A stretch of DNA of 64,000 bases from assembly GCF_900156785.1 (NCBI RefSeq), contig NZ_FTOP01000010.1, positions 62,001 to 126,000 on the forward strand, given 5' to 3'. Below are positions 27,490 to 36,125 of this stretch, in pieces. The DNA is from Belliella pelovolcani (GTDB lineage: Bacteria > Bacteroidota > Bacteroidia > Cytophagales > Cyclobacteriaceae). Position 1 is the stretch's first letter. Each line of letters begins with the position of its first letter. The position numbers were made by a program, and so were the translations under genes. The notes beneath the pieces are model-generated. The model ran no database searches, was not told the DNA's origin, and saw nothing but the letters and a program-made list of their open reading frames with translations.

Positions 27490-29448
27490 TTAATCTTGGT
27501 ACAAGGTAGACGGCCAGGTATCATTTCCTGAATTGACATCTGTGATGACTTTGTCAGGATCAATTTCTACTTTGACTACTTTCTTATCTACCTTCATCAG
27601 ATGCTGCCAGGTGTTTCCCTTGAACCATATCTCAACTGGAAGTTCACGTCTTTCTTTAGACCCATCTTCATACGTGATTTCAAAATTCACTGGCATTGGC
27701 ATATCGCCTTTGTTGGAGAATACTACCACATAATTTGCTCCATATGGATAAACGCCTTCAACAGCAAGGTCAATATTAGCATTGCTATAGAACCAACCTT
27801 TCCAAAACCAATCCAAGTTTTCACCAGTTACGTTTTCCATGTGATTGAAGAAGTCAGAAGGTTGAGGGTGTTTGTAAGCCCAAGTTCTGATATATGACTT
27901 GAAGGCTCTATCAAACCTTTCATGACCCAGTATATATTCTCTTAACATCATCAATCCTAAGGCTGGCTTCATATAAGCCACCATACCAAGGTTATTGGAC
28001 TGCGTACGATCTGGGTGTGTCGCTATAGGTTCTCTATTTTCACTTGTCAACCAACCCACATATTTCCTAGTCTGGATCAAGTCATTGGTATATTCACCAT
28101 CATTGAAAGCCAAATAGCTGTAATAATTGATAAAGGTATTGAATCCTTCATCCATCCAAGCATGCCTTCTTTCATTAGTACCTACTATCATTGGGAACCA
28201 GTTATGACCAAATTCATGATCAGTCACACCCCAAAGGGATTCACCTTTGGATCTGTAACTACAGAAATTCAATCCAGGATACTCCATTCCTCCTATATCT
28301 GCAGCTACGTTTACAGCTACAGGATAAGGATATTCGTACCACATCTCAGAATAATGCTCCACAGATGCTTTTGAATACTCCGTAGATCTACCCCAAGCTT
28401 CTTGACCGTCGCTTTCTTGAGGATAGACAGATTGTGCCATTGCCTTTTTACCACTTGGAAGATTGATTCTAGCTGCATCCCATATAAATGCTTTGGAAGA
28501 AGCAAAAGCTATATCCCTAGAGTTATTCATTTTGAAATGCCAAGTGAGCTTTCCTTCTTGCTTAGGTCTAGTCTTAGCAACATCTCCTACCTCAGCAGGC
28601 TCGATAATATAAACTCTCTCGTCACTTTCAGACGCTTTTTTCATTCTATTTTGCAATTCCCTAGGAAGAACCTGATTTGGGTTTTGCAATTCTCCAGAAG
28701 CTACCACGATATGGTCAAATGGCACAGTCACTTTATAATCAAAGTCTCCATAACCCAAATAAAACTCACCTGCTCCCAAATATGGATCTGTATTCCAACC
28801 TGTCACATCATCAAACACTGCTACCCTAGGATACCACTGAGCAAGTGCATAGATGGTTCCGTCCTTCACATCCAATCTACCCATTCTATCCATCCCTTTG
28901 ACAGGGATTTTATACTCAAAATCCATGGATACTGTAGCTACTCCCCCATTTGCTGGCAATGGCTCTGCAAAAACCACTTGCATGCGCGTGTCATTGATCA
29001 AATAATCACTACTCGTCGGTCTGTTTTTTCCTGTTAACTGAGCTTTTACATTTGAAACTTTGTATCCACCATCTGTATCTCCACTATATCTATTCCCTTG
29101 TACTGGGGTTGTCAAGGTGCCTCTAGAATCTTCCGTAAATCTATTTTGCTCTAAATACAGCCATATAAAATCCAAAGATTCTGGGCTATTGTTAGTGTAG
29201 GTAAGTGTAAGACTTCCTTTGATCAAGTGATTCTCTTCATCAAGCTCTACATTGATACTGTAGTCAGATTTGTTTTGCCAATAGCTAGGTCCAGGCTTTC
29301 CAGAAGCAGTTCTATAAGCAGAGCCTTGACGATAGCCAAATTCAGTAAAAACCCCATCCTTGTTGTCCTTCACTACTTGCGCATCTGATGTCCAGATACT
29401 ACCAAAAGTTAAAAAGGCAAATAATAGCCCCCTAATACTCATTTTCAT
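27490..29448 (-). CDS. M1-family zinc metallopeptidase, exported
   Basis: 652-aa aminopeptidase-like enzyme. The ATG at 29448 is chosen over 29493 because it begins a standard signal peptide ending SDAQ. The mature protein starts with the M1 N-terminal beta domain (SGSLTLTYTNNSPE-like). The catalytic HEFGHNWFP motif with downstream Glu in RRHAWMDEGFNTFINYYS gives the HEXXH-18-E zinc site. The GXMEN-like segment reads DIGGMEYPG. It probably trims peptides in the periplasm. Confidence 0.92.
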   Translation of the reverse strand: MKMSIRGLLFAFLTFGSIWTSDAQVVKDNKDGVFTEFGYRQGSAYRTASGKPGPSYWQNKSDYSINVELDEENHLIKGSLTLTYTNNSPESLDFIWLYLEQNRFTEDSRGTLTTPVQGNRYSGDTDGGYKVSNVKAQLTGKNRPTSSDYLINDTRMQVVFAEPLPANGGVATVSMDFEYKIPVKGMDRMGRLDVKDGTIYALAQWYPRVAVFDDVTGWNTDPYLGAGEFYLGYGDFDYKVTVPFDHIVVASGELQNPNQVLPRELQNRMKKASESDERVYIIEPAEVGDVAKTRPKQEGKLTWHFKMNNSRDIAFASSKAFIWDAARINLPSGKKAMAQSVYPQESDGQEAWGRSTEYSKASVEHYSEMWYEYPYPVAVNVAADIGGMEYPGLNFCSYRSKGESLWGVTDHEFGHNWFPMIVGTNERRHAWMDEGFNTFINYYSYLAFNDGEYTNDLIQTRKYVGWLTSENREPIATHPDRTQSNNLGMVAYMKPALGLMMLREYILGHERFDRAFKSYIRTWAYKHPQPSDFFNHMENVTGENLDWFWKGWFYSNANIDLAVEGVYPYGANYVVVFSNKGDMPMPVNFEITYEDGSKERRELPVEIWFKGNTWQHLMKVDKKVVKVEIDPDKVITDVNSGNDTWPSTLYQD

Positions 29449-29705
29449 ATTTTGTGGATTATATTGATTTATTCGGCTAAAATAATGAATCAAAACCTAA
29501 GAAAAAACTAACCAAATATTCTGTTGGTTTCCATTTCTTAAAGTGACAAATCCCTTACATTATTTGCATCACTGAGATTTTAGAATCTATTTTGCTCCTT
29601 ATTTTAAACCAACCGTACAAAACATAAAGTCTCCATCAAGTCAATTATGAAGTGGACTTACTAATTCACATGCTACCATGACGATTGAGAGACAAAATCA
29701 AACAC

Positions 29706-31562
29706 ATGAAAAAAAGATTACTACTACCCGCTTTATTACTTGGCACTTTACAAGTAATTGCAAATCAAGACAGCGTGACCGTTGATCTCGGTGAAGTGAT
29801 TATCAAAGAGAATAGAATTGAGATTCCTTTCAACAAAGTCTCAAGGAATATATCAATCATCAGTAGAAAAGATATAGAAACTACCCCTGCCCGAAGTCTT
29901 CAAGAAGTGCTTTCATTTACTCCGGGAGTAGATGTCAGGCAGCGGGGTGTGACAGGTGTACAAGGTGACATTGGCATCAGAGGTGGTGGTTTTGAGCAGA
30001 CCCTCATGTTGATCAATGGCATCAAGCTAACTGATCCGCAGACAGGACATCATATCATGAATATCCCTGTACCACTGCAGGCTATCCAAAGGGTCGAAGT
30101 TATGAAAGGTCCAGGTTCAAGGATTTTTGGACAAAATGCTTATGCTGGCGCTGTGAATATCGTCACCATGCTGCCAGAAGAGAGGAGTCTAAATCTTCAA
30201 TCTTATGCTGGAGATTTTGGCATGAAAGGCATCAGTATGGTCTCTTCACTACCAGTAGATTTACCATTTGGTAAATACAAGCAAACGCTATCCATCTCTC
30301 ACGACGCATCAAATGGTCATTGGTACAATTCTGACTATAAAGTCACCAATGTATTTTATGAAGCGGGAATGGATCTCAACGAGAAAAATGAAATCAGAGC
30401 GATGGCCGGGTACACTGATAGAACCTTTGGTGCTAATGGCTTTTATACCGATAGATTTCCTGATCAATGGGAAAGCATTCAGACATTCCTTGCATCCATA
30501 AGTCATACTTATGATCACAATGACATTTATATACAAACAAGGGCTTATTGGAGACAAAATACTGACGAGTTCAGGTTGAGAAGAAATGAACCTGAATTTT
30601 TCACCAACAACCACGTCTCAGATGTACTAGCTTTAGAGGTAAATGGAAGATATCAGAGCAATTTCGGAACGAGTGGTTTTGGAGTAGAAGGAAGAAGTGA
30701 AAAGATTAGCAGCACTAATCTAGGGGACAGAGAGAGGGCTTTTCTTGGCGTTTTCGCGGAACACAGGATTGAGTTTTGGTCTGATTTTGACTTCAGAGCA
30801 GGGGTGTATTCCAACTACTATGATGAATATGGCTGGAGACATTTCCCAGGTGCGGAATTAGGATACCAACTTACCGATCGTTCTAGGTTCTACACCAACT
30901 ACGGCGCAAGCTATAGAATCCCATCATTCAATGACCTCTATTATGAAGATCCAAGTAATGTATCTAACCCCAACCTACTTCCTGAAGAAGCGCAAAGTTT
31001 TGAAGTAGGCTACAAATACTTCAACAAAAGTGTGCGATTTGAATTGGTATACTTCAACAGATACACCAAAAATCTGATAGACTGGAGCAGGGCTCCAAGC
31101 GATGTTAGCCCTAATCCAAACAGATGGACACCAAGCAACATCTCTGAAGTAACTTTTCAAGGGATAGAGACTGGTATTCAATATGCCTTAAATCTTGGAG
31201 GCAAAAACTTCAAAATCAGAGAAGCATCATTTAGTTACAATTTTATTGATGCCAATTTGCAGCAAATCCCGGGTATAGAATCAAGAAATACTTTAACGGC
31301 ACTGAGACATCAAGTGATCGGTGGATTTCAAGCTGAATTTTTCTCAAACTTCGAAACAAACATCAAAGCTAGATACATAGAAAGAATGGCCTTGGATCCA
31401 TATTTCTTACTTGACATCAGACTTGATTATAACAGGCTCAAAACATTCGGCCTATTTGCAGAAGCTTCTAATGTGACCAATGCAAATTATATTGAAGCTG
31501 GATTTGTACAAATGCCTGGCAGGTGGTTCAGAGCTGGCATCAACCTCAACCTTTTCAAATAA
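29706..31562 (+). CDS. TonB-dependent outer-membrane receptor
   Basis: 618-aa outer-membrane transporter. The ATG at 29706 starts a signal peptide (KKRLLLPALLLGTLQVIAN); an upstream TTG at 29685 would only add seven residues. The plug domain (about residues 45-150) shows RSLQEVLSFTPGVDVRQRG, IRGGGFEQTLMLINGIKL and RVEVMKGPGSRIFG. The rest is beta-barrel, ending in an aromatic NLNLFK. It has no SusC-type N-terminal extension, so it resembles the BtuB/siderophore type. No riboswitch or SusD partner was seen, and the cargo is unknown. Confidence 0.93.
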   Translation: MKKRLLLPALLLGTLQVIANQDSVTVDLGEVIIKENRIEIPFNKVSRNISIISRKDIETTPARSLQEVLSFTPGVDVRQRGVTGVQGDIGIRGGGFEQTLMLINGIKLTDPQTGHHIMNIPVPLQAIQRVEVMKGPGSRIFGQNAYAGAVNIVTMLPEERSLNLQSYAGDFGMKGISMVSSLPVDLPFGKYKQTLSISHDASNGHWYNSDYKVTNVFYEAGMDLNEKNEIRAMAGYTDRTFGANGFYTDRFPDQWESIQTFLASISHTYDHNDIYIQTRAYWRQNTDEFRLRRNEPEFFTNNHVSDVLALEVNGRYQSNFGTSGFGVEGRSEKISSTNLGDRERAFLGVFAEHRIEFWSDFDFRAGVYSNYYDEYGWRHFPGAELGYQLTDRSRFYTNYGASYRIPSFNDLYYEDPSNVSNPNLLPEEAQSFEVGYKYFNKSVRFELVYFNRYTKNLIDWSRAPSDVSPNPNRWTPSNISEVTFQGIETGIQYALNLGGKNFKIREASFSYNFIDANLQQIPGIESRNTLTALRHQVIGGFQAEFFSNFETNIKARYIERMALDPYFLLDIRLDYNRLKTFGLFAEASNVTNANYIEAGFVQMPGRWFRAGINLNLFK

Positions 31563-31606
31563 AATAATCAAGGCCCGAGCATAAGAATTCTCGGGCCTTG
31601 ATTATT
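31563..31606. terminator. Bidirectional terminator between TonB receptor and PagL-like gene
   Basis: A 17-bp perfect stem, AATAATCAAGGCCCGAG with its complement, encloses a 10-nt loop between convergent genes. Confidence 0.93.
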
Positions 31607-31621
31607 ATCAGCCTAATCCTC

Positions 31622-32716
31622 TCAAAAAGAATACCCCAAAGTCCACTCCATATAATCGGCTCTCCCACCGTGTGCTCTCAAAGTAGCCGCCGCCAACCAA
31701 TTTTTCGTCAAGTGATATTTTAAACCGTACCTTTGATAAAATAGGTTATGATCAGCCCTTGGTCGCTTCAGGTAAGTGGCAAACTGTGTCAAGAAACTGA
31801 GCTTATTCATATGGAACTCATGACCCATAGCAAAGCCCGTTCTCCATCTTACAAAGTCTCTTTCCTCTCCAGAAGATTCATTGACCGCCATATTCTCCCT
31901 TACATACCCTCTATTATAATCCAAATCTAAACCCGCAGTCCAAGAACCAATCGGAGAATACCTTAAAGCTGTCGTGTAATTTGCTCCATAGGCAGGAAAT
32001 ACAGCAAAATCTAGCGCTCTGATACTTTTCACCCCTGAACGTAGCATGAAAGTATGTGTAAACCTTCCAATTTCATAAGCAAGATTCTTATGGTTAAATC
32101 TTTTATATATCTCAGAACTTTCTTCGGAAAGCTGATAACTCAATCCCGCTCCAAAAAAAAGTATATTCAAACCTGAATTGGGCAATTTGCGCGCCGCATT
32201 GCTGATATGGGTTATTCCAGTTTGAAAATTGAGGTCAAACTTATCACTGAGGTCAAAGCTATAGATCAACTGAGCTTCTCCTAAATAATTCACATTAGAA
32301 CCTATTGCCTTTTGGAGTTGATTATTGATTGGGTCAAATGGATTGGTCACATAAGCTAAACCCAGTGAAATTCTAGTAGAAAGCTCATTACTCCCCCATC
32401 TACCAAGAGTTGGCTGCAAAAATCCACTGATAGAATAGGAACGTCCTGTGTCTCTATTATCGTGATTGATATATGTAAGACTCATACCTGCAAGAGGATG
32501 CTTCAAATGATCGTGATATTCCTTTCCCTTGAGCCGGGATGCATAATCAAGTTTAAAAAGAAATGGATACCCTTGCACCTCTCTTACATCAGAATTGTGA
32601 GCGACAGTATAGCCTTGAGAAGCTTGAAATTGAAGGTAACTTTGAGAAAACACCCCCCCACTTAAAAACCATAAAACCAATATTGCTATTAAGCAAAATT
32701 GCCGCTTATACATCAT
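31622..32716 (-). CDS. PagL-like lipid A 3-O-deacylase / acyloxyacyl hydrolase
   Basis: 364-aa outer-membrane protein with a signal peptide ending VFSQ. The diagnostic block GITHISNAARKLPNSGLN carries the conserved His-(x)-Ser-Asn active site of PagL-type deacylases, and the surrounding beta strands fit a small barrel. At 364 residues it is longer than proteobacterial PagL (about 170), as is usual for the Bacteroidota form. It would remove an acyl chain from lipid A. It ends at the shared terminator with the TonB receptor. Confidence 0.82.
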   Translation of the reverse strand: MMYKRQFCLIAILVLWFLSGGVFSQSYLQFQASQGYTVAHNSDVREVQGYPFLFKLDYASRLKGKEYHDHLKHPLAGMSLTYINHDNRDTGRSYSISGFLQPTLGRWGSNELSTRISLGLAYVTNPFDPINNQLQKAIGSNVNYLGEAQLIYSFDLSDKFDLNFQTGITHISNAARKLPNSGLNILFFGAGLSYQLSEESSEIYKRFNHKNLAYEIGRFTHTFMLRSGVKSIRALDFAVFPAYGANYTTALRYSPIGSWTAGLDLDYNRGYVRENMAVNESSGEERDFVRWRTGFAMGHEFHMNKLSFLTQFATYLKRPRADHNLFYQRYGLKYHLTKNWLAAATLRAHGGRADYMEWTLGYSF

Positions 32717-33010
32717 ATGAACTCTCCTTACACAAAACTAAGATAATCAAACCTTGCAATTATTACGGAGATTCACAAAGATTGTTGATGGGGTACATGA
32801 GCAATTCAATAAAATAAAAATATGTAATATGCATATCCGCAATTAGACAACTAACCAATTATGATTAAATCCTAGTTCAACCCGATACTAATAGATATTG
32901 GATACTCATTGATATTGGTTTGAGATCATAGGCTTTTTCCAATTTTAAGGTTGTACTGACAAGAAATCGGAAATCATGTTATCTAAATGTAGCATGGCAT
33001 AAATCAAAAA

Positions 33011-33030
33011 AAGCCTCTTTCTTGAGGCTT
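33011..33030 (-). terminator. Terminator of GIY-YIG unit 1
   Basis: AAGCCTC, loop AAGAAA and GAGGCTT are followed leftwards by a T-run. The same structure is repeated at 33359-33378 and 33707-33726, once after every tRNA-Val 3' half. Confidence 0.85.
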
Positions 33031-33034
33031 TGTG

Positions 33035-33108
33035 TGGGAGTTGAGGGATTCGAACCCCCGACCCTTCCGATTTTAATCGGAATGCTCTTAACCAATTGAA
33101 CCCTCAGA
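33035..33108 (-). pseudogene. tRNA-Val-like chimera, unit 1
   Basis: The 3' part (GGGTC variable region, GGGGG-TTCGAAT-CCCTC T arm, AACTCCCA acceptor end) is identical to tRNA-Val. The anticodon arm is replaced by TTCCGATTAAAATCGGAA and the 5' part reads TCTGAGGGTTCAATTGG..., which does not pair with the acceptor 3' strand. It cannot be a working tRNA. The first bases also encode the last GIY-YIG codons. Confidence 0.8.
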
Positions 33109-33348
33109 CAAGAGAGTCTCTATTCGTTTTCTACTTTTCCATGACTTAACTTGTCTCTCCCTAAAATAGGCTTCTTCCTTAGTGTCAAACTCTTCAAAAT
33201 AAGCAAGTTCCCAGTCTGCGGTACTCCCAGTGAAACCTTTATGTTTAGAGTTGTGACGCCGTACTCTTTCTATTAGACTATCACAACTGTGCCCTAGATA
33301 ATACCGATCCCTTGATCTTGAATACAATATGTAAAAATAGCATGGCAT
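33088..33348 (-). CDS. GIY-YIG endonuclease, copy 1
   Basis: 86-aa single-domain nuclease. The fold's signature reads FYILYSRSRDRYYLGHS (YIL and YLG for GIY and YIG). The catalytic Arg lies in ERVRRHNSKHKGFTG and the Glu in EEAYFRERQVKSWKSRKRIE. All catalytic positions are kept. The C-terminal SEGSIG and stop codon lie inside the D-arm-like part of the following tRNA chimera. The ATG begins a few bases after the preceding terminator T-run, so the gene has almost no leader of its own. It resembles small UvrC-N-like nucleases and homing enzymes; the target is unproven. Confidence 0.9.
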   Translation of the reverse strand: MPCYFYILYSRSRDRYYLGHSCDSLIERVRRHNSKHKGFTGSTADWELAYFEEFDTKEEAYFRERQVKSWKSRKRIETLLSEGSIG

Positions 33349-33382
33349 AAATCAAAAAAAGCCTCTTTCTTGAGGCTTTGTG

Positions 33383-33456
33383 TGGGAGTTGAGGGATTCG
33401 AACCCCCGACCCTTCCGATTGTAATCGGAATGCTCTTAACCAATTGAACCCTCAGA
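33383..33456 (-). pseudogene. tRNA-Val-like chimera, unit 2
   Basis: Same build as the chimera at 33035 (348 bp away), with the palindrome TTCCGATTACAATCGGAA that keeps the TTACAA of the tRNA-Val anticodon loop. The 5' acceptor strand is again not complementary to the 3' strand. Confidence 0.8.
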
Positions 33457-33696
33457 CAAGAGAGTCTCTATTCGTTTTCTACTTTTCCATGACTTAACTT
33501 GTCTCTCCCTAAAATAGGCTTCTTCCTTAGTGTCAAACTCTTCAAAATAAGCAAGCTCCCAGTCTGAGGTACTCCCAGTGAAACCTTTATGTTTAGAGTT
33601 GTGACGCCGTACTCTTTCCATTAGACTATCACAACTGTGCCCTAGATAATACTGATCCCTTGATCTTGAATACAATATGTAAAAATAGCATGGCAT
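33436..33696 (-). CDS. GIY-YIG endonuclease, copy 2
   Basis: 86-aa nuclease differing from copy 1 at only three residues (Gln for Arg at 15, Met for Ile in LMERV, Ser for Ala in GSTSDW). The near identity of both protein and non-coding parts points to a recent duplication of the 348-bp unit. Catalytic residues are intact. It lies directly downstream of the intact tRNA-Val (33731) and its terminator on the same strand. Confidence 0.9.
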   Translation of the reverse strand: MPCYFYILYSRSRDQYYLGHSCDSLMERVRRHNSKHKGFTGSTSDWELAYFEEFDTKEEAYFRERQVKSWKSRKRIETLLSEGSIG

Positions 33697-33706
33697 AAAT
33701 CAAAAA

Positions 33707-33726
33707 AAGCCTCTTTCTTGAGGCTT
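33707..33726 (-). terminator. Terminator of the intact tRNA-Val
   Basis: AAGCCTC/GAGGCTT stem with T-run, identical to the copies that end the two GIY-YIG units. Confidence 0.8.
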
Positions 33727-33730
33727 TGTG

Positions 33731-33805
33731 TGGGAGTTGAGGGATTCGAACCCCCGACCCTCTGCTTGTAAGGCAGATGCTCTGAACCAACTGAGCTAAA
33801 CTCCC
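33731..33805 (-). tRNA. tRNA-Val (TAC), copy 1
   Basis: 75-nt cloverleaf: acceptor GGGAGTT/AACTCCC, D stem GCTC/GAGC, anticodon stem TCTGC/GCAGA with loop CTTACAA (anticodon TAC), T arm GGGGG-TTCGAAT-CCCTC, discriminator A. Two 86-bp 5'-half repeats lie upstream and two GIY-YIG units downstream. Confidence 0.96.
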
Positions 33806-33977
33806 ATTATCTTTATTTACTCTTACTGATTCGAACTCCCGACTCTTCCGATTGTAATCGGAATGCTCTGAACCAACTGAGCTAAACTCCCATCATCTTT
33901 ATTTACTCTTATTGATTCGAACTCCCGACTCTTCCGATTGTAATCGGAATGCTCTGAACCAACTGAGCTAAACTCCC
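33806..33977 (-). repeat. Two 86-bp repeats built from the 5' half of tRNA-Val
   Basis: Units 33806-33891 and 33892-33977. Leftwards each has the acceptor 5' strand and D arm of tRNA-Val (GGGAGTTTAGCTCAGTTGG...), then TTCCGATTACAATCGGAA in place of the anticodon arm, a T-arm-like GGGAGTTCGAATC, and an AT-rich spacer leading to the next unit. No acceptor 3' strand is present. Layout and order are the same as in the tRNA-Arg array at 14908. Confidence 0.92.
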
Positions 33978-34002
33978 GAGGGAAAATAATTTAAATCTAA
34001 TG

Positions 34003-34077
34003 TGGGAGTTGAGGGATTCGAACCCCCGACCCTCTGCTTGTAAGGCAGATGCTCTGAACCAACTGAGCTAAACTCCC
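34003..34077 (-). tRNA. tRNA-Val (TAC), copy 2
   Basis: 75 nt, identical to the copy at 33731. It is also preceded on this strand by two half-tRNA repeats. A 25-bp AT-rich spacer (33978-34002) separates it from the next repeats. Confidence 0.96.
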
Positions 34078-34248
34078 ATTATCTTTATTTACTCTTACTG
34101 ATTCGAACTCCCGACTCTTCCGATTGTAATCGGAATGCTCTGAACCAACTGAGCTAAACTCCCATTATCTTTTTTACGCTTATTGATTCGAACTCCCGAC
34201 TCTTCCGATTGTAATCGGAATGCTCTGAACCAACTGAGCTAAACTCCC
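34078..34248 (-). repeat. Two further 5'-half tRNA-Val repeats (86 and 85 bp)
   Basis: Units 34078-34163 and 34164-34248, built like those at 33806. The second, nearest the promoter, is 1 bp shorter and more diverged in the AT-rich spacer (CTTTTTTACGC), as expected for the oldest copy. Confidence 0.9.
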
Positions 34249-34283
34249 ATTATCATAACAGCCGTTGCTGTCTTAATGGATTG

Positions 34284-34314
34284 CAAAGGTAGATTTTAAT
34301 TCTTTTCGCACAAA
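34284..34314 (-). promoter_or_regulatory. Promoter of the tRNA-Val/GIY-YIG locus
   Basis: Leftward TTTG (34311-34314), a 19-bp spacer and TACCTTTG (34284-34291) fit the Bacteroidota consensus exactly. Transcription would run through the half-tRNAs, both tRNA-Val genes and, if terminators are passed, the nuclease units. Confidence 0.85.
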
Positions 34315-34389
34315 CAAAAACTAAAAAAAAACAAGCTGATCTAAATTAATTGATTGATAATGAACAATAAATTATTTAAACAAAGAATT

Positions 34390-34431
34390 GACTCAGGTCT
34401 TCTCTAAGGAAATCAAGAAAAGACCTGAATC
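34390..34431 (-). terminator. Terminator of the ALDH7 gene
   Basis: GACTCAGGTCTTCTC pairs with GAAAAGACCTGAATC-type sequence across a 12-nt loop; a T-containing run follows leftwards. Confidence 0.75.
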
Positions 34432-34438
34432 AAAATTT

Positions 34439-35983
34439 TTAAATATCAAACTTAATCCCTTGCGCCAATGGCAAAGCTGTACTGTAATTAATCGTATTGG
34501 TCTGACGACGCATGTAAGCTTTCCATGCATCTGAACCCGATTCTCTACCACCGCCAGTCTCTTTTTCACCACCAAAAGCCCCTCCTATCTCTGCTCCTGA
34601 GGTACCTATATTCACATTGGCGATTCCACAGTCAGATCCTGCAGCTGATAGAAATGCCTCAGCCTCTCGCATATTGAGGGTCATGATTGCGGAAGACAAT
34701 CCCTGAGGAACTGCATTCTGCATTTCAATCGCTTGATCTAAAGTTTTATACTTCAATAAATACAAAATTGGAGCAAAAGTCTCTTGTTGCACCATTTCAA
34801 AATGATTCTCTGCTTCGATGATACATGGCTTTACATAGCATCCCGATTCATATCCTTCGCCCTGCAACACTCCTCCTCGTACCAATTCCTTCCCTCCTTC
34901 TGATTTGACTTTTTCAATTGCAATCAAATACATCTTGACTGCATCCTGATCTATCAGCGGACCAACATGATTCTTTTCATCAAGAGGGTTTCCAATGACC
35001 AACTTACCATAGGCTGCAACAAGTCTGTTTTTTACTTCATCATATACACCCTCTTGCACTATCAATCTTCTGGTAGTCGTACAACGCTGCCCTGCTGTAC
35101 CCACCGCACCAAATAAGGCTCCACGGATAGCAATATCCATATCGGCATTTTCAGTCACAATGATGGCATTATTACCACCCAATTCCAGTAGCGACCTTCC
35201 AAGTCTTTGACCTACTGCTTGCGCTACCAGCTTACCCATTCTCGTCGAACCTGTTGCTGACACCAATGGTACTCGGTGATCTTTTGACAAGTATTCACCT
35301 ACTTTATAATCGCCTACGATAAGGGCAGAAATACCCTCAGGTAGACTATTGTCTGACAACACTTTGGCTATGATATGCTGACAGGCAACACCTGATAGCG
35401 GAGCTTTCTCAGATGGTTTCCATACACACACATCTCCACATACCATCGCGATCATGCTATTCCAGGACCAAACTGCTACTGGGAAATTGAATGCTGAAAT
35501 AATCCCAACAATTCCTAATGGATGCCACTGCTCGTACATTCGATGTGAAGGGCGCTCCGAGTGCATGGTAAGACCATATAATTGTCTCGAAAGACCTACA
35601 GCAAAATCACATATATCGATCATTTCCTGCACTTCACCGAGGCCTTCTTGATAAGACTTACCCATTTCGTAAGATACCAACTTACCTAAGTCAGCTTTGA
35701 CTTCTCTCAATGCATTGCCTATTTGTCGGACAATTTCTCCTCGCTGAGGAGCAGGAATCTCCCTCCACTTCTTAAATGCCTCTTGCGCCTGAACAATCAC
35801 TCTTTCATAAGCTTCTTGATCCGTCAACTGCACCTTGGCAATCAACGCGCCGTCTGCAGGAGAATAAGAACTTATATATTCCTTTCCAGTATCAACCCAT
35901 TGATTTCCAGTACTTGTACCAAGATTTTCCGCTTTGATTCCCAGCCTCTCCAAAGCTGCTTTTATTCCATATTGATCTGCCAT
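34439..35983 (-). CDS. Aldehyde dehydrogenase, ALDH7 (aminoadipate-semialdehyde/antiquitin) type
   Basis: 514-aa NAD-dependent aldehyde dehydrogenase. The catalytic Cys lies in GTAGQRCTTTRRLIV and the Glu in LLELGGNNAIIV. The N-terminal LGIKAENLGTSTG and internal HRMYEQWHPLGIVGIISAFNFPVAVW match ALDH7A1/AmaB, which oxidises 2-aminoadipate semialdehyde in lysine breakdown. It is a single gene with its own terminator. The lysine role is by family, with no other lysine gene nearby. Confidence 0.9.
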   Translation of the reverse strand: MADQYGIKAALERLGIKAENLGTSTGNQWVDTGKEYISSYSPADGALIAKVQLTDQEAYERVIVQAQEAFKKWREIPAPQRGEIVRQIGNALREVKADLGKLVSYEMGKSYQEGLGEVQEMIDICDFAVGLSRQLYGLTMHSERPSHRMYEQWHPLGIVGIISAFNFPVAVWSWNSMIAMVCGDVCVWKPSEKAPLSGVACQHIIAKVLSDNSLPEGISALIVGDYKVGEYLSKDHRVPLVSATGSTRMGKLVAQAVGQRLGRSLLELGGNNAIIVTENADMDIAIRGALFGAVGTAGQRCTTTRRLIVQEGVYDEVKNRLVAAYGKLVIGNPLDEKNHVGPLIDQDAVKMYLIAIEKVKSEGGKELVRGGVLQGEGYESGCYVKPCIIEAENHFEMVQQETFAPILYLLKYKTLDQAIEMQNAVPQGLSSAIMTLNMREAEAFLSAAGSDCGIANVNIGTSGAEIGGAFGGEKETGGGRESGSDAWKAYMRRQTNTINYSTALPLAQGIKFDI

Positions 35984-36125
35984 ATATTTGAGTTTCCTAT
36001 GCTTTGTATCATGGTAAAACTAGTAAAATTCTGAAAGGATTTGGTAATCCTACAAGTAGAAAAAAGATCAATTTTGAAGAGTTTGTAGATTTAGACCCCA
36101 AAATCATGCTTAAGTATATTTAAAG

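Larger units (their letters stand above)
32991..33686 (-). mobile_element. Two tandem 348-bp units: GIY-YIG nuclease gene inside a tRNA-Val-like sequence
   Basis: The segments 32991-33338 and 33339-33686 are near-identical direct repeats, and a third partial copy (terminator plus the tRNA-Val 3' half) starts at 33687 and runs into the intact tRNA-Val. In the leftward direction each unit is: an ATG right after a terminator, an 86-codon GIY-YIG gene, a D-arm-like sequence holding the last codons, a palindrome TTCCGATT..AATCGGAA, the exact 3' half of tRNA-Val and a terminator. The repeat is therefore phased on the tRNA gene. I infer a small homing-type element that inserts in the tRNA-Val anticodon arm and carries the 3' half with it. 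Confidence 0.75.

Noticed and set aside
29449-29705. A cobalamin or other riboswitch before the TonB receptor
   Set aside because: No conserved B12-box or other riboswitch core was visible in the 256-bp spacer.
32991-33108. GIY-YIG units as plain functional tRNA-Val genes
   Set aside because: The 5' acceptor strand does not pair with the 3' strand and the anticodon stem is replaced, so they are chimeras.
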